Source: Blastococcus sp. VKM Ac-2987 (lineage in GTDB: Bacteria; Actinomycetota; Actinomycetes; Mycobacteriales; Geodermatophilaceae). Taken from it: a stretch of DNA of 64,000 bases. Where the stretch lies: NCBI RefSeq assembly GCF_026967805.1, contig NZ_JAPVBG010000002.1, positions 386,928 through 450,927 of the forward strand, written 5' to 3'. The position numbers and the translations under genes are program-made. The notes under the pieces were generated by a model. That model was not told where the DNA came from. It saw only the letters and a program-made list of their open reading frames with translations, and ran no database searches. This document shows positions 48,888 to 56,613 of this stretch, piece by piece (position 1 is the first letter of the stretch; each line of letters starts with the position of its first letter).

Positions 48888-50939
48888 ATGAGCCAGCCCG
48901 GCGCCGGACGCGAGACCTCCGGCGCCACCACCGGTGGGCTGCTGCGCTTCGTCCGCGCCCGACGAGGTGACGAGGCCGTCGCGGAGGTGATCCGGCGTGC
49001 CGGCGTGGCAGCCACGCCCGAGGAGCTCGACGACCAGTCCCGCTGGTGGACCTACGAGGACCGCATCGCGCTGTTCGCCGCCACCACCGAGGTCCTCGAC
49101 CACCCTCGCGCCATGTTCGACGTCGGAGCGGCGGTGCTGCAGACGGGTCTGGCGCACTCGCTGGTCCTCCTGCTGCGCGCCATGGGCTCGCCCCGCCAGG
49201 TCTTCCGGCAGCTGCCGCGGGCGGTGCAGAAGTTCAGCACGACCTCCACCATGGAGATCCTCGAGGCCGGGCCCACCGGGGCGACTATCAGGTACCGCCT
49301 GCACGACGGGTACCGGCATTCCCGGTTGGACTGCGACTACACGCAGGGCCTGTTGAGCACGGTGCCGCAGATCTTCACCCTCCCGGCGGCGGAGATCACC
49401 CACGACGAGTGCCAGTCCGACGGGCACGCCGCCTGCGTCTACCACCTGACCTGGCACCGGCGGTCGCGCCTGCCGTGGCGCCGACGCGCGGCCCTGGCGG
49501 TCGACCCGGAGCTCCTGGCCCTGCGCGGCCAGCTGCAGATCCTGCAGTCGGCGGCCACGGATCTGGTCGCGAGCGAGGACGTCGACACGGCGCTGGAGCG
49601 GATCGTCTCCCGAGCCGCGGAGGCGGTCCTGGCGCCGGCGTACCTGCTGGCCGTCCACGCGCCGGGCGGCGGTCCGCCGCTGGTGCACGGGGCGGGCCTG
49701 CCGGTCGAGCGGCTGCCCGAGCTGGCCGCCGCGCTCCTCGGCGAGGAGGACCTGGGCCCGGGCGCGGTCGTCGTCGACATCGCCTCCGCGCGGCGGCGCC
49801 ATGGCAGGCTGGCCGCCCTCTACCGGTCCGGCGATCCGGCGATGGGGGACGAGGCAGCCATGCTGGCCGCCTATGCCGGCCACGCGGCGGCCGCCCTCGA
49901 CCTCATCATCGCGCTCGAGGAGGCCCGCACCGAGGCGGACCGGGCCGGGGCGCTGCTGGCGCTGTCGCACGAGCTGGCGGCTGCGGCCGACCCGGCCGAG
50001 GTGACCGAGCTGGTCGCCGCGGCGCTCCCCCGCGTCGTGGGCTGCAGCCGTGCCAGTCTGCTGCTGTGGGACCCGGGCGCCGGGGAGCTGCGGGCGTCCT
50101 CCACCGCCGGGATGTCCGAGGAGCAGGCGGCCCTGCTGGCGGGCTCCGTGCTGCGTCCGGAGGACACCCCGGAGCTGGTGCGGATGCTGACCGACCGGAC
50201 GCCGCTCACGCTCGACGACGCGACGAGCAGCCCCGGCCTGAGAGCGGTCCTCCGGGGCATCGGCAGTGCCCACGTCGTCGCCGTACCGCTGGTCGCCGGC
50301 ACCACGTTCCTCGGTGTGGCCACGGCGGGCTGGCAGGCCGGGGAGGCGCCCGCGTCGCTCGTGGGGGACGTGCAGGTCCGGCTGCGCGGTGTGGCGGACC
50401 AGGCGACCACCGCCCTGCAGAAGGCCCGCCTGCTGCAGACCGTCCGGCACCAGGCCACCCACGACGCGCTGACCGGGCTGCCCAACCGGGTGCTGTTCCT
50501 CGACCGGCTCACCGCAGCGATCGCGGCGGCGGACGGGCGGTCGCACGTCGCCGTGCTGTTCTGCGACCTCGACCGGTTCAAGCAGGTGAACGACACGCTG
50601 GGGCACGCGGCCGGCGACGAGCTGCTGCGCCAGGTGTCCGCCCGGCTGCTCGCCGCGGTCCGGCCGGGGGACGTCGTCGGCCGGCTCAGCGGCGACGAGT
50701 TCGCCGTCGTCCTGCCCGGGCTGGCCGAGCCCTCGGACGCCGACGGTCTGGCCGCGCGGATCGTGGACCGCTTCCGCGATCCGTTCCGGCTGGAGGGCGC
50801 CGACGCGCGCATCGGCACCAGCGTCGGGGTGGCCGTGCACCCGCGCGACGGCAGCACCGCAGAGCAGCTCCTGCGCACGGCGGACGCGGCGATGTACCGG
50901 CGGAAGCACGCGGACCGAGGGGCCCCGGCGCGCGGCTGA
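48888..50939 (+). CDS. Diguanylate cyclase with V4R/HNOB-like sensor and GAF regions, copy 1
   Basis: 683-residue cytoplasmic signalling protein. Residues about 15-190 form an N-terminal sensor with SPRQVFRQLPRAVQKFSTTSTMEI and ending ECQSDGHAACVYHLTW, reminiscent of V4R or heme-NO-binding domains. A short coiled coil (210-245) precedes two GAF-like domains (about 245-515). The GGDEF domain has S601-GDEF605 and a canonical I-site RPGD exactly five residues upstream, so it should make cyclic-di-GMP and be product-inhibited. The Ser in place of the first Gly is tolerated in some cyclases. ATG at 48888 is preferred over GTG at 48879. It is followed by a paralogue. Confidence 0.9.
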   Translation: MSQPGAGRETSGATTGGLLRFVRARRGDEAVAEVIRRAGVAATPEELDDQSRWWTYEDRIALFAATTEVLDHPRAMFDVGAAVLQTGLAHSLVLLLRAMGSPRQVFRQLPRAVQKFSTTSTMEILEAGPTGATIRYRLHDGYRHSRLDCDYTQGLLSTVPQIFTLPAAEITHDECQSDGHAACVYHLTWHRRSRLPWRRRAALAVDPELLALRGQLQILQSAATDLVASEDVDTALERIVSRAAEAVLAPAYLLAVHAPGGGPPLVHGAGLPVERLPELAAALLGEEDLGPGAVVVDIASARRRHGRLAALYRSGDPAMGDEAAMLAAYAGHAAAALDLIIALEEARTEADRAGALLALSHELAAAADPAEVTELVAAALPRVVGCSRASLLLWDPGAGELRASSTAGMSEEQAALLAGSVLRPEDTPELVRMLTDRTPLTLDDATSSPGLRAVLRGIGSAHVVAVPLVAGTTFLGVATAGWQAGEAPASLVGDVQVRLRGVADQATTALQKARLLQTVRHQATHDALTGLPNRVLFLDRLTAAIAAADGRSHVAVLFCDLDRFKQVNDTLGHAAGDELLRQVSARLLAAVRPGDVVGRLSGDEFAVVLPGLAEPSDADGLAARIVDRFRDPFRLEGADARIGTSVGVAVHPRDGSTAEQLLRTADAAMYRRKHADRGAPARG

Positions 50940-50972
50940 CCTGCGCCGTCTCACCCGAACCGGGCAGTTCCG

Positions 50973-50999
50973 CTCAAGCGGGTGGGTCTGCCGGCCGAT
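50973..50999 (+). promoter_or_regulatory. Candidate FliA/WhiG (sigma28)-type promoter
   Basis: CTCAAG (50973-50978) and GCCGAT (50994-50999) are separated by exactly 15 bases, matching the sigma28 pattern of flagellar and WhiG promoters. Transcription would begin near 51006-51008, immediately before the GTG chosen as start. It lies in the 69-bp gap between the two GGDEF genes. Confidence 0.6.
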
Positions 51000-51008
51000 G
51001 CTCGGTCC

Positions 51009-53093
51009 GTGGGCACAGGAGCACCCGGCGGCGGCACGACCGCTGATCCGCCGACCGAGGCGCGGGAGACGCCGGGCCTCACCATGGCCGGCGTGCTCAC
51101 CTACGTGCGCCGTGCGGCCGGGGACGACGGCGTGGGCCAGGTGCTCGACCGGGCCGGCCTCACCGCCGTCGCCGGTCAGTTCGACGACCCGAGCCGCTGG
51201 TGGAGCTACGACGCCCGGATCCGGCTGTTCACCGCCGCGACCGACGTGCTCGGCGACCCCGACACGATGTTCCACATCGGAGCTGCCGCGACGCGCAGCG
51301 GGCTGGGGCACTCCCTGACGCTCGTCCTGCGGGCGCTGGGCTCGCCGCGCCAGGTCTTCCGCCAGCTGCCCCGCGCCGCGGCGAAGTTCACCACGGTCTC
51401 CACCATGGAGGTGCGCGAGCTGGGCGCCACGTCGGCCGTGGCCGCGCTCCACCTGCACGAGGGCTACGCGCACTCGCCGCTGGACTGCGCGTACGCGCGC
51501 GGCCTGGCCGTCTCGATCCCGGAGATCTTCCGTCTGCCGCCCGGGGTCATCACCTCCGCCGAGTGCCAGGTCGGCGGCAGCCGGACCTGCACGTACCGGA
51601 TGACCTGGGAGCGCCGCTCCCGGCTCTCCCGCCGCCGCGACCGGGTGGCCGATCCGGAGCTGACGGCACTCCGGGGACAGCTGCGCACCCTGCAGTCCGC
51701 CGCCGGCGACCTCGTCGCCAGCGACGACCTGGACACCGTGCTGCACCGCATCGTCGCCCGCGCGGGCGAGGCCGTGCTCGCCCCGGCGCACCTGCTGGCC
51801 GTCGCCTCCCCGGACGGCGGGGCACCGCTGGTGCACGGCGCCGGCGTCCCCGCGGACCGGCTCGCCGGCCTGGCCGCCCGGCTGCTGGCCGGGGAGGACC
51901 TGGGCCCCAGCGCCGTCGTCGTCGACGTCGCCTCCGCCCGCCGCCGGCACGGCCGGCTGGCCGCGATCTACCCGTCCGGCGACGGCGAGATGACCGACGA
52001 GCACACCATGCTCGCCGCCTACGCCGGGCACGCCGCGGCCGCGCTCGACCTGCTCATCGCGCTCGAGGACGCCCGCCGGGCGGCCGACCGTGCCGGTGCG
52101 CTCCTCGCCCTGGCGCACGAGCTGGCCGAGGCCACCGACGCCACCGCCGTCAGCTCGATCGTCGCCGACGCCCTGCCGCACGTGGTCGGCTGCAGCAGCG
52201 CGTCGGTCATGCTCTGGGACCCGGCCGAGGGCCAGCTCCGCGGCCGGTCGTCGGCCAACCTGAGCAGCGGGCACCGCGCGCACTTCCTGGACACGCCGCT
52301 GCACGCCGAGGACACCCCGGAGCTGGTCGGCATGCTCACCGACCGGGAGCCGCGGATCGTCCGGGCCGCCGACAGCAGCCCGCCGTTGCGCCGGCTGCTG
52401 ACCGACATCGGCGTCTCCGACGTCGTCGCGGTACCGCTGCTGGCGGGCAGCACGTTCCTCGGCGTGGCCACGGCGAGCTGGGAAGCCGGCCAGGCGCCGG
52501 AGGAGCTGGGCGGGGACGTCCTCGCCCGCCTGCGCGGCGTCGGCGACCAGGCCTCGACCGCGCTGCAGAAGGCCCGCCTGCTGGAGACCGTCCGGCACCA
52601 GGCCACCCACGACGCCCTGACCGGGCTCCCGAACCGGGTGCTGTTCCTGGAACGGCTGGAGGCGACGCTCGCGGCCACCGACGCGGACGGGCACCTCGGG
52701 GTGCTGTTCTGCGACCTCGACCGCTTCAAGGAGGTCAACGACTCGCTCGGCCACGCCGCCGGGGACGAGCTGCTGCGTCAGGTCGCGGCGCGCCTGCGGG
52801 CCGTCGTGCGCCCTGGCGACACCGTCGGCCGGCTCAGCGGCGACGAGTTCGCCATCGTGCTGCCGGAGCTGGCCGACGCCGACCACGCCGGGCGCCTCGC
52901 CGACCGCGTCGTCGGCTGCTTCGCCGAGCCCTTCCGCCTCGACGGCACCCCGGTGCGGGTGGGCACCAGCGTGGGCGTGGCGGTGCTCGGCGCCGACCGC
53001 AGCCGCAGCGCCGACGAGCTGCTCCGCGAGGCGGACGCCGCGATGTACCGGCAGAAGGAGGGGCGCGGTCGCAAGGACCGCGCCGCCCGCTGA
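51009..53093 (+). CDS. Diguanylate cyclase with V4R/HNOB-like sensor and GAF regions, copy 2
   Basis: 694-residue paralogue of the preceding gene with the same order: an N-terminal sensor domain (SPRQVFRQLPRAAAKFTTVSTMEV, ending ECQVGGSRTCTYRMTW), a coiled coil, two GAF-like domains and GGDEF. The signature is S610-GDEF614 with I-site RPGD five residues upstream. The two proteins match throughout but differ enough to sense different inputs. GTG at 51009 is preferred because the sigma28-type promoter would start transcription just upstream; the next ATG, at 51084, would lose 25 residues. An independent promoter suggests motility-linked expression. Confidence 0.9.
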   Translation: MGTGAPGGGTTADPPTEARETPGLTMAGVLTYVRRAAGDDGVGQVLDRAGLTAVAGQFDDPSRWWSYDARIRLFTAATDVLGDPDTMFHIGAAATRSGLGHSLTLVLRALGSPRQVFRQLPRAAAKFTTVSTMEVRELGATSAVAALHLHEGYAHSPLDCAYARGLAVSIPEIFRLPPGVITSAECQVGGSRTCTYRMTWERRSRLSRRRDRVADPELTALRGQLRTLQSAAGDLVASDDLDTVLHRIVARAGEAVLAPAHLLAVASPDGGAPLVHGAGVPADRLAGLAARLLAGEDLGPSAVVVDVASARRRHGRLAAIYPSGDGEMTDEHTMLAAYAGHAAAALDLLIALEDARRAADRAGALLALAHELAEATDATAVSSIVADALPHVVGCSSASVMLWDPAEGQLRGRSSANLSSGHRAHFLDTPLHAEDTPELVGMLTDREPRIVRAADSSPPLRRLLTDIGVSDVVAVPLLAGSTFLGVATASWEAGQAPEELGGDVLARLRGVGDQASTALQKARLLETVRHQATHDALTGLPNRVLFLERLEATLAATDADGHLGVLFCDLDRFKEVNDSLGHAAGDELLRQVAARLRAVVRPGDTVGRLSGDEFAIVLPELADADHAGRLADRVVGCFAEPFRLDGTPVRVGTSVGVAVLGADRSRSADELLREADAAMYRQKEGRGRKDRAAR

Positions 53094-53097
53094 GCCG

Positions 53098-53931
53098 TCA
53101 GTCCCGCAACCGGGCGCGCAGGGCGACCTGCTCGCCGGCGCCGAAGCCGTGCGCGTCCAGCCAGCCCGCGGGGCCACCGAACCGGTCGTCGAGCAGGGCC
53201 AGCACCCGCTCCATCGTCTCCGCGCGCGGGGTGTGGCTCGCGACGTCGCGGGTCACCATGTCGTCGGCGTACGTCGGGGAGGTGGCGAGCTTGGCCACCA
53301 GCGCGTCGATGATCTCCGCCGTCAGCGCGTAGTCGGCCACGATCTCGTCGTGCGGCACGCCCGCGACGGACAGGGCGAAGGCGCAGACGACGCCGGTGCG
53401 GTCCTTGCCGGCCGCGCAGTGCACCACCGACGCGCCTCCCTCCGCGCGGCTCAGCGCCCGGAGTGCACCGACGACGTTCTCCGACCGCTGGCCGAGGTAG
53501 CCGAGGTAGGACCGGACCGCCGGCGGCTCGCCCTCGTCGTGGGCCGCCACCTGCCGGGGCAGCAGGGACTCCAGCCACCCTGCGGGCAGCTCGGGCCGGT
53601 CGTCGGTCTCCTCGACCGCGAACACGTCGGTGTGGTGCCCTCGCTCGGGCAGCAGGGTGAAGTGCTGGTGGGTGACCTCGGGGAGCGCGCGCAGCGGCCC
53701 ACGGCCCTCCAGGAGGATCTCCGCCGTCGTGCGCAGGTCGATGACCTGGCGCAGGCCGATCTCGTGCACCAGCCGCCGGACGTCGGCGTCGCTCAGGGTC
53801 TGCAGGTTGTCGCTGCGCAGGACGCGCCCGGCCACCGTGCGCCCGCCGTCGGTGGTCGGCAGCCCGCCCAGGTCCCGCATGTTGGTGGTGCCGTCGAGCC
53901 GGATCCAGCGGCCGGTGTTCGTGGTGGTCAC
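53098..53931 (-). CDS. Tyrosine/dual-specificity-type protein phosphatase (DSP3-like)
   Basis: 277-residue phosphatase of the family annotated as tyrosine-protein phosphatase in actinobacteria. The CX5R signature is HCAAGKDRTG, with the Cys nucleophile. RWIRLDGTTNMRDLGGLPTTDGG and RVLRSDNLQTLSDADVRRL at the start are typical, and IDLRTTAEI provides the Asp region. It may act on phosphotyrosine, phosphoinositide or a small phosphate. ATG or GTG near 53931. It overlaps neither neighbour; the GGDEF gene ends four bases away on the other strand. Confidence 0.88.
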   Translation of the reverse strand: MTTTNTGRWIRLDGTTNMRDLGGLPTTDGGRTVAGRVLRSDNLQTLSDADVRRLVHEIGLRQVIDLRTTAEILLEGRGPLRALPEVTHQHFTLLPERGHHTDVFAVEETDDRPELPAGWLESLLPRQVAAHDEGEPPAVRSYLGYLGQRSENVVGALRALSRAEGGASVVHCAAGKDRTGVVCAFALSVAGVPHDEIVADYALTAEIIDALVAKLATSPTYADDMVTRDVASHTPRAETMERVLALLDDRFGGPAGWLDAHGFGAGEQVALRARLRD

Positions 53932-53967
53932 GCCTGCGACGGTACGGCGTCGTGGCCGTTCGGACGC

Positions 53968-54723
53968 TCAGTGGGCGGTCCACCCGCCGTCCATCACGAA
54001 CGAGGTCCCGGTGACCGATGTCGCGCCCGGCGAGCACAGCCAGGCCACCGCGTCCGCCACCTCGGACGGCTCGATGAGCCGCTTGAGCGCCGCCGGTGCG
54101 AGCATGACCTGCTCCACGACCTGCTCCTCCGACAACCCGTGCGCCTGGGCCTGGGCGGCTATCTGCCCCTCCACCAGCGGCGTGCGCACGTACGCGGGGT
54201 TCACGCAGTTCGACGTGACGCCCCGGTCGGCGCCTTCCAGGGCGATGACCTTGGACAGGCCCTCGAGGCCGTGCTTGGCCGTGACGTAGGCCGCCTTGTA
54301 CGGCGAGGCACGCAGCCCGTGGACCGAGCTGATGTTCACCACCCGCCCCCAGCCCTGGTCGTACATGTGCGGCAGCGCGCCGCGGACGAGCCGGAACGGG
54401 GCTTCCAGCATGAGCCGCAGGATGTAGGAGAACCGGTCGACCGGGAACTCGTGCAGCGGGGCGACGTGCTGGAGACCGGCGTTGTTGACCAGGATGTCCA
54501 CGGCGAGGTCCAGGCCGTCCACGGCGGCGAGGTCGGACAGGTCGGCCGTCACAGCCGTGCCGTCGACCTCCGCGGCCACCGCCCGTGCGGCCTCGGCGTC
54601 CCGGTCGACGACCACGACGTCGGCGCCGTCGGTGGCCAGCCGGACGGCGCAGGCGCGGCCGATGCCCGACGCCCCACCTGTGATGAGTGCCCGCCGCCCG
54701 GCGAGCGGACCGTTGTTCGCCAT
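53968..54723 (-). CDS. bdhA: 3-hydroxybutyrate dehydrogenase (SDR family)
   Basis: 251-residue short-chain dehydrogenase converting (R)-3-hydroxybutyrate and NAD to acetoacetate. The cofactor motif is ALITGGASGIGRACAVRLA, followed by DILVNNAGLQHVAPLHEFP, NISSVHGLRASPYKAAYVTAKHG with the Ser-Tyr-Lys triad (Tyr in YVTAK), and NCVNPAYVRTPLVEGQI. The C-terminal QVMLAPAALKRLIEPSEVADA is a hallmark of 3-hydroxybutyrate dehydrogenase. The product acetoacetate could feed the acetoacetyl-CoA synthetase at 2.3 kb. The start is ATG 54723. It lies in a c-di-GMP neighbourhood but has no obvious link to it. Confidence 0.92.
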   Translation of the reverse strand: MANNGPLAGRRALITGGASGIGRACAVRLATDGADVVVVDRDAEAARAVAAEVDGTAVTADLSDLAAVDGLDLAVDILVNNAGLQHVAPLHEFPVDRFSYILRLMLEAPFRLVRGALPHMYDQGWGRVVNISSVHGLRASPYKAAYVTAKHGLEGLSKVIALEGADRGVTSNCVNPAYVRTPLVEGQIAAQAQAHGLSEEQVVEQVMLAPAALKRLIEPSEVADAVAWLCSPGATSVTGTSFVMDGGWTAH

Positions 54724-54808
54724 GGATGCACCCTAGGGGCGATCGCGCCCCGGCCGCGTCCGACGGCCACGCAGGTGCCGCTCGACGGGTGGGACGACCA
54801 CGCACCGC

Positions 54809-56377
54809 TCAGCTGCCGGCGGGCTCCCCGGGGATGGTGAACAGCGGCCCCCAGGCCTCGTCCGGCCCGATCGGGAACAGGGTGCCGGGGGTCGCGGCCC
54901 GGTTGGCCCAGCGCGCTTCGTAGGGCAGCCCGTCCAGGAGCACCCGGGCGCCCCGCTGGTAGAGGGTGTCGGGGTTCCACACCTCCGTCACGTCGGTGAC
55001 GGTCGGCACCGGCTCGGGGGCGGACTCCGACGTCTGCACGACGCCGAGCAACGCCCAGGGCGACGGGACGCCGGCCGTGGCGGGCAGGGACGGGTCGACC
55101 CCCATGGCGTACCAGCGGGCCTCGTACACGTTGCCGTGCCACACGACCTTGTAGCCGGCCGGGTACTGGGCCTCGGCCCGCCAGATCGGGTAGGGGCTCG
55201 TGGCCGGGTCGTCGACGACCGGCTGCCGGCCGGCGTCCGCCACGGTGTCGCTGATCTGCACGGCCGGGCCGTCGCCGCCGAGGCCGGCGAACGCGTCCAC
55301 GAAGGCGAGAGGCTCCTGGGCGACGCCGCTGCAGGTGTTCGAGTGGACGGCGACGTCGGCGAAGCTCGCGCCGCACCCGGTGTCCCGGTTCAGCGACCAC
55401 AGCGAGACCCGCCCCAGACCGGTGGCCCGTGCGAAGGAGGTCAGGACCGCGGCGTCCTCGAGGGTGAAGACCTCGCCCTCGACGTCGTTCTGGCCGATCA
55501 TCGGGGTCGCGCCGATCCGGCTCCAGACCTGCCGCTCGCCGAGGGTCGTGCCGATCTCCTCGTACAGGGCGCGGACCTGTCCGGCCGTGGCCCGGAGCGC
55601 CTGCTCGGTCGCCTCGATCATGGACTGCTCCGCGGGCTTGGCGCCGCCGTAGTCCATGGTCATCACGTTGACGCCGGTCAGCTCCACGCCGCCGGCCAGC
55701 GTGGCGCGCACGAGGTCCACGCCCTCGGCGGTCATCCCGGTCGGAGCCACCGGCACCGTGAGCCACACGGCGAGCGGGGACCCGTCGGCCGCGCGCTCGC
55801 GCTGCAGGTCGGCCAGGGCCGCGGCCCTCCGGCCGGCGGCAGCGAGGTCGGCGACGGCGGTGCCCTCCACGTCGAGGTCGACGGCGGACAGGTCGTAGCG
55901 CTCCACGACCTCGCGGTAGGCGTCGGTGAGGGCGCCGGTGTCCGTGCAGGTGACGGCGAGCTCGTCGTTGACCAGCCCGCCGAAGCTCACCATGACGTCG
56001 CCGCCGGCGGAGCGCAGCTGGTCGATCCGGCGGTCGAGCTCCAGGTCCGTGCCGGCCTGCTCGAGGGAGTAGTAGCCGCCCCAGCTGGGCGCGCAGCCGT
56101 CTGCCGGGTCGGCCACCACGAAGGCCAGGGCGACGGTGCGCGCCGGGTTGGCCGACGGGTCCTGGAACTGGAAGGTCGGCGTCAGGGTCACGTCGACGTA
56201 GGGGACGCTCCAGGACAGGCTCGTCGGCTCCGTCCGGTCCGCGGCCTCGGTCACCGAGACGAACGCCCCGCCGGCGACCGCCGCGACGACCAGCAGCAGC
56301 AGGCCCACGCGCGTCCAGGACAGCCGGCGCGCGACCGGCTGCTCCTCGTCCCGGGGTGCGGCGCTCGGTGCGCCCAT
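54809..56377 (-). CDS. GH18-family glycosidase (chitinase-like) with two C-terminal carbohydrate-binding modules
   Basis: 522-residue surface or secreted glycosidase. One N-terminal helix (about residues 26-46) is a signal anchor or signal peptide. The GH18 barrel (about 60-350) has the signature D167-L-D169-V-E171 in LSAVDLDVEG and VNVMTMDYGG for the Met-Asp-Tyr motif. Two C-terminal CBM5/12-like modules follow: PAGYKVVWHGNVYEARWYAMG and YQRGARVLLDGLPYEARWANRA. It probably cleaves chitin-like or other beta-1,4-N-acetylglucosamine chains. It is divergent from the GT-EAL gene, so it may trim the polymer made by that protein. Confidence 0.9.
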   Translation of the reverse strand: MGAPSAAPRDEEQPVARRLSWTRVGLLLLVVAAVAGGAFVSVTEAADRTEPTSLSWSVPYVDVTLTPTFQFQDPSANPARTVALAFVVADPADGCAPSWGGYYSLEQAGTDLELDRRIDQLRSAGGDVMVSFGGLVNDELAVTCTDTGALTDAYREVVERYDLSAVDLDVEGTAVADLAAAGRRAAALADLQRERAADGSPLAVWLTVPVAPTGMTAEGVDLVRATLAGGVELTGVNVMTMDYGGAKPAEQSMIEATEQALRATAGQVRALYEEIGTTLGERQVWSRIGATPMIGQNDVEGEVFTLEDAAVLTSFARATGLGRVSLWSLNRDTGCGASFADVAVHSNTCSGVAQEPLAFVDAFAGLGGDGPAVQISDTVADAGRQPVVDDPATSPYPIWRAEAQYPAGYKVVWHGNVYEARWYAMGVDPSLPATAGVPSPWALLGVVQTSESAPEPVPTVTDVTEVWNPDTLYQRGARVLLDGLPYEARWANRAATPGTLFPIGPDEAWGPLFTIPGEPAGS

Positions 56378-56487
56378 GGAAGCCCTCGCTCTCGTCGACG
56401 CAGTACCGGCCGGACTGCGGGTGGGTGGCTCGATCTCGGCACAGCGTGCCCCGGAACCGCACCGGGACGACCCGCTCCGGGCCGGTG

Positions 56488-56507
56488 GCTCACCACGAGG
56501 GGTGAGC
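56488..56507. promoter_or_regulatory. Inverted repeat in the divergent region of the GH18 and GT-EAL genes
   Basis: GCTCACC-ACGAGG-GGTGAGC, seven-bp arms with a six-base spacer, in the 236-bp divergent gap (56378-56613). It is a plausible operator or shared promoter element for both genes. No regulator is adjacent. The rest of the gap shows nothing I can name. Confidence 0.45.
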
Positions 56508-56613
56508 GGGGGCAGCGGCCGGCGTCACCGCGACCGCAGGATGCTCCCGACGTGGGGGACGCCGGTCGGACGCCTGGCACCCGTCGGACCTGACGAGTAC
56601 GAAGGCGGAACAG

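Noticed and set aside
48393-53177. A long open frame (about 1,600 codons) antisense to the two GGDEF genes
   Set aside because: High GC keeps antisense frames open. The translation is Arg/Gly/Pro-rich low complexity, and the sense strand has complete GGDEF and GAF motifs.
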